Positions 61,936 through 64,000 of a stretch of DNA of 64,000 bases are shown here, in pieces. The number at the start of each line of letters is the position of its first letter. Position 1 is the first letter of the stretch. A program made the position numbers and the translations under genes. Where the stretch lies: contig JAEMBT020000003.1 of assembly GCA_018873245.2 (NCBI GenBank), positions 5,537,843 through 5,601,842 on the forward strand, written 5' to 3'. This DNA comes from Archegozetes longisetosus. Taxonomy: Eukaryota > Arthropoda > Arachnida > Sarcoptiformes > Trhypochthoniidae. Under the pieces are notes generated by a model. It was not told the origin of the DNA. It searched no databases and saw only the letters and a program-made list of their open reading frames with translations.

Positions 61936-63914
61936 ATGAGCAGCAAAAAGTTTTCGATCGCTAACTCCAGACAAAGAAATTCATTGACTTCTGTGTCGAA
62001 CACTTCCATTGATTCGTCAAAATCTCGAACTTTACCACAGTTTTTGAATCAATCAAGTAATTCATCGAAAAACTTGACAGCTGGATATGTGGCCGACGGC
62101 TATGACGAAGAAGAAGATGACGACAACGATGGCCCAAGCCAAGACAGAGTCAAAACTATGTTTATGTCCATTTGGAATAATGTCAAATTTGGTCTGAAAT
62201 TAAGATTATTTCAGCTCATATTTAATTAATAATCATTTAAATCAAAGTATCATTTAATCTAAATTACATTCATTTTAATATTGATCTTAAGGTTTTGCGA
62301 CTAAACTGAAGACAAGGTTTAGTTACGAGTCACCGATTTGTCTGTTGGGACAGTTCTATCACAAGAAGTTGGTAGACAGTAATTCAGACCAAAGCCGAGA
62401 TGAGGCCCAATCGAAGGCATCAGCAATCGACAAGTTTAAGCATGATTTTTATAGTCGTATTTGGTTGACATACAGACGAGAGTTTCCGAAATTAGCGAAT
62501 TCAAGTTTGACGACTGATTGTGGCTGGGGTTGTATGTTGAGATCTGGACAGATGATCTTGGCTCAAGCACTGCTCATTCACTATCTCGGTAGGCAATGGC
62601 GTTGGAAAGGGTCTCAATCTGACAAGGAAGACATGATTCATCGAATGATCGTCAAGTGGTTTGCAGACGACCCTAGCAGTAGTTGTAGTCCTTTCTCTGT
62701 CCATCAGTTAGTCAAATTGGGTGAAGGTATGGGTAAAAAACCAGGCGACTGGTACGGACCCGCTTCGGTGGCGCATCTTCTTAAGTATATAAATTGAATA
62801 ATTAAATTGATTGAATCTTTAAATTGATTGATTGCTTTCTGACATTAATAGATCTGCATTGAGTAGTGCTGCTGCCACTAATCCCATTCTAAACAACATA
62901 TGTTGCTATGTGGCTCAAGATTGTACAGGTCTGCTCTCACATTTATATTTACGTGAAACTATATGATTATTTTATGTTTCAGTCTATATTCAAGATGTAA
63001 TAAATTTGTGCACTTCCAATACAACTATAAATCGTGAAAGTTTGAATTTAGATAAAAAGAAAAACATCAGACTAAAAGATGGAAATCATAGAAAAAGTAG
63101 TGTCACATCAGCTCACAATGACTATGACATAGAAATCGGTGTGATTGCGAAAGAAGAAACATGTAGTGAAAGTTCAATGGAAGCGATTGGCAGCCCTGTT
63201 GTGATGCATGAACCGTCGATTCCATCGACGCCATCACTGTTAGCGTACGGGAAGGCACCCTCAGCTCTCAATCTGACCGATACGTCATATTTGAACTCAG
63301 GTCCTCGTTCTTTACCATTCAGTCTGGCTAATAATTCAGAAAAGAACGAATCGTCACAAACGAAATGGCGCGGACTTATCATTTTAGTTCCAGTCAGACT
63401 AGGCGGAGAACGACTGAATCCTATTTACATACCATGTGTTAAATTATTGCTTTCACATAATAGCTGCTTAGGAATTATCGGTGGAAAACCAAAACATTCT
63501 CTCTATTTTATTGGTTTTCAAGATGATAAGTTAGTTTATATCGATCCGCATTATTGTCAACAATCAGTAGACGTGAGACAAACAAACTTTCCTCTGGACT
63601 CCTTTCATTGTGATTTCCCTCGAAAGACACATTTCTCATGTATGGATCCGAGCTGTGCTATCGGCTTCTACTGTCCAACTCAAAATGACTTTTTAGAGTT
63701 TGTCCATTCGATGCGAGAATTACTTATTCCTCCCAATCAAAGCGGTGATTATCCCATATTTGTCTTCAACGAAGGCAGCAATTCTTCGAATACTAATTAC
63801 TCAGACAGAGATGACATTAAAGAAGACAGACTTTTACGCGTCAAACATCGTTTTCTCAATTCTGACGGAAGAGTGGAGAAGGAGTTTAACGCAGAAGAAT
63901 TTGTTATGTTATGA
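61936..63914 (+). CDS. ATG4: Autophagy cysteine protease ATG4 (C/D type)
   Basis: Four exons (61936-62191, 62292-62784, 62852-62928, 62983-63914) give 585 aa. It processes ATG8/LC3 precursors to expose the lipidation glycine and delipidates ATG8 from membranes. The catalytic Cys162 lies in TTDCGWGCMLRSGQM; Asp463 and His465 lie in YIDPHYCQ. LLGQFYHKK, KPGDWYGPASVAHLL and RLGGERLNPIY are family blocks. A long Ser-rich, acidic N-terminal extension (EEEDDDNDG) and a roughly 90-aa low-complexity insert before the second half fit the ATG4C/D branch better than ATG4A/B. The last residues EEFVML form a possible LC3-interacting motif. AATAAA is at 63983-63988. Confidence 0.94.
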
Positions 63915-64000
63915 ATCTATTAATGTTTTAATGTTTATATTTATTTAAATATATTTCATATATTTTCACAATCATGTATTACAATAAATCATTGTTTAGT
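63915..64000 (+). other. ATG4 3' UTR
   Basis: AT-rich trailer with AATAAA at 63983-63988, about 70 nt past the stop; the window ends here. Confidence 0.7.

Noticed and set aside
1..64000. CRISPR arrays, prokaryotic operons, Shine-Dalgarno sites
   Set aside because: Split genes, splice sites and AATAAA signals show eukaryotic nuclear DNA; the tandem arrays have no spacer structure.

Overview
The window is arthropod nuclear DNA. It is AT-rich, with spliced genes whose introns are mostly about 50-150 nt, poly(A) signals of the AATAAA type, TTAGG-like interstitial repeats and many short non-coding inverted-repeat elements. The gene structures and divergence fit a small-genome chelicerate, probably a mite; that assignment is inference. 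I rebuilt ten conserved protein-coding genes, one unrecognised gene and one kelch-like pseudogene. Every join was checked for intron phase, and every gene closes in frame except one site in the first gene.

Layout. 1-7.5 kb: intergenic DNA with simple repeats. 7.5-24.6 kb, + strand: a latrophilin/Cirl adhesion GPCR. Its signal-peptide exon is separated by a 12.1-kb intron from clustered exons encoding the lectin, HormR, GAIN/GPS, seven-helix and cytoplasmic parts. 25.4-27.3 kb, - strand: decayed BTB/BACK/kelch-like gene. 28.5-28.8 kb: Tc1-like MITE. 29.4-29.8 kb, +: Asterix (PAT complex). 30.1-31.7 kb, -: farnesyl diphosphate synthase with a probable mitochondrial presequence. 32.7-35.0 kb, +: unknown 699-aa protein with a ZAD-like Cys module. 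35-40 kb: non-coding, containing a terminal-inverted-repeat element just past the previous stop codon and a 2.9-kb foldback element with 416-bp arms. 40.1-41.1 kb, -: secreted Reelin-domain (defense-protein-like) gene. 44.7-46.6 kb, +: MINDY deubiquitinase. 47.1-52.1 kb, -: secreted protein with four MAM domains in 17 exons. 53.7-55.4 kb, +: TRAPPC13. 55.5-56.9 kb, -: SGT co-chaperone. 57.4-59.6 kb, +: SREK1-like splicing factor. 60.0-61.5 kb, +: eIF2B beta. 61.9-63.9 kb, +: ATG4 protease.

The right half is a dense cluster of unrelated housekeeping genes (trafficking, chaperone, splicing, translation, autophagy). The left half is sparse and repeat-rich around a large neuronal-type receptor gene. 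There is no operon logic; neighbours are linked only by close or divergent spacing.

The observations I would follow first are these. (1) The latrophilin reading frame breaks at a heptamer of -1 frameshift type (A AAG GGC) directly before a stop, and the -1 frame continues the conserved GAIN domain without a gap. (2) A family of about 77-bp hairpins occurs at five places, with paired changes in its stems. (3) The 416-bp-arm foldback element contains nested palindromes. (4) A 15-nt coding exon gives MINDY a C-terminal CaaX box. (5) The two copies of one hairpin MITE in the window both lie in introns.
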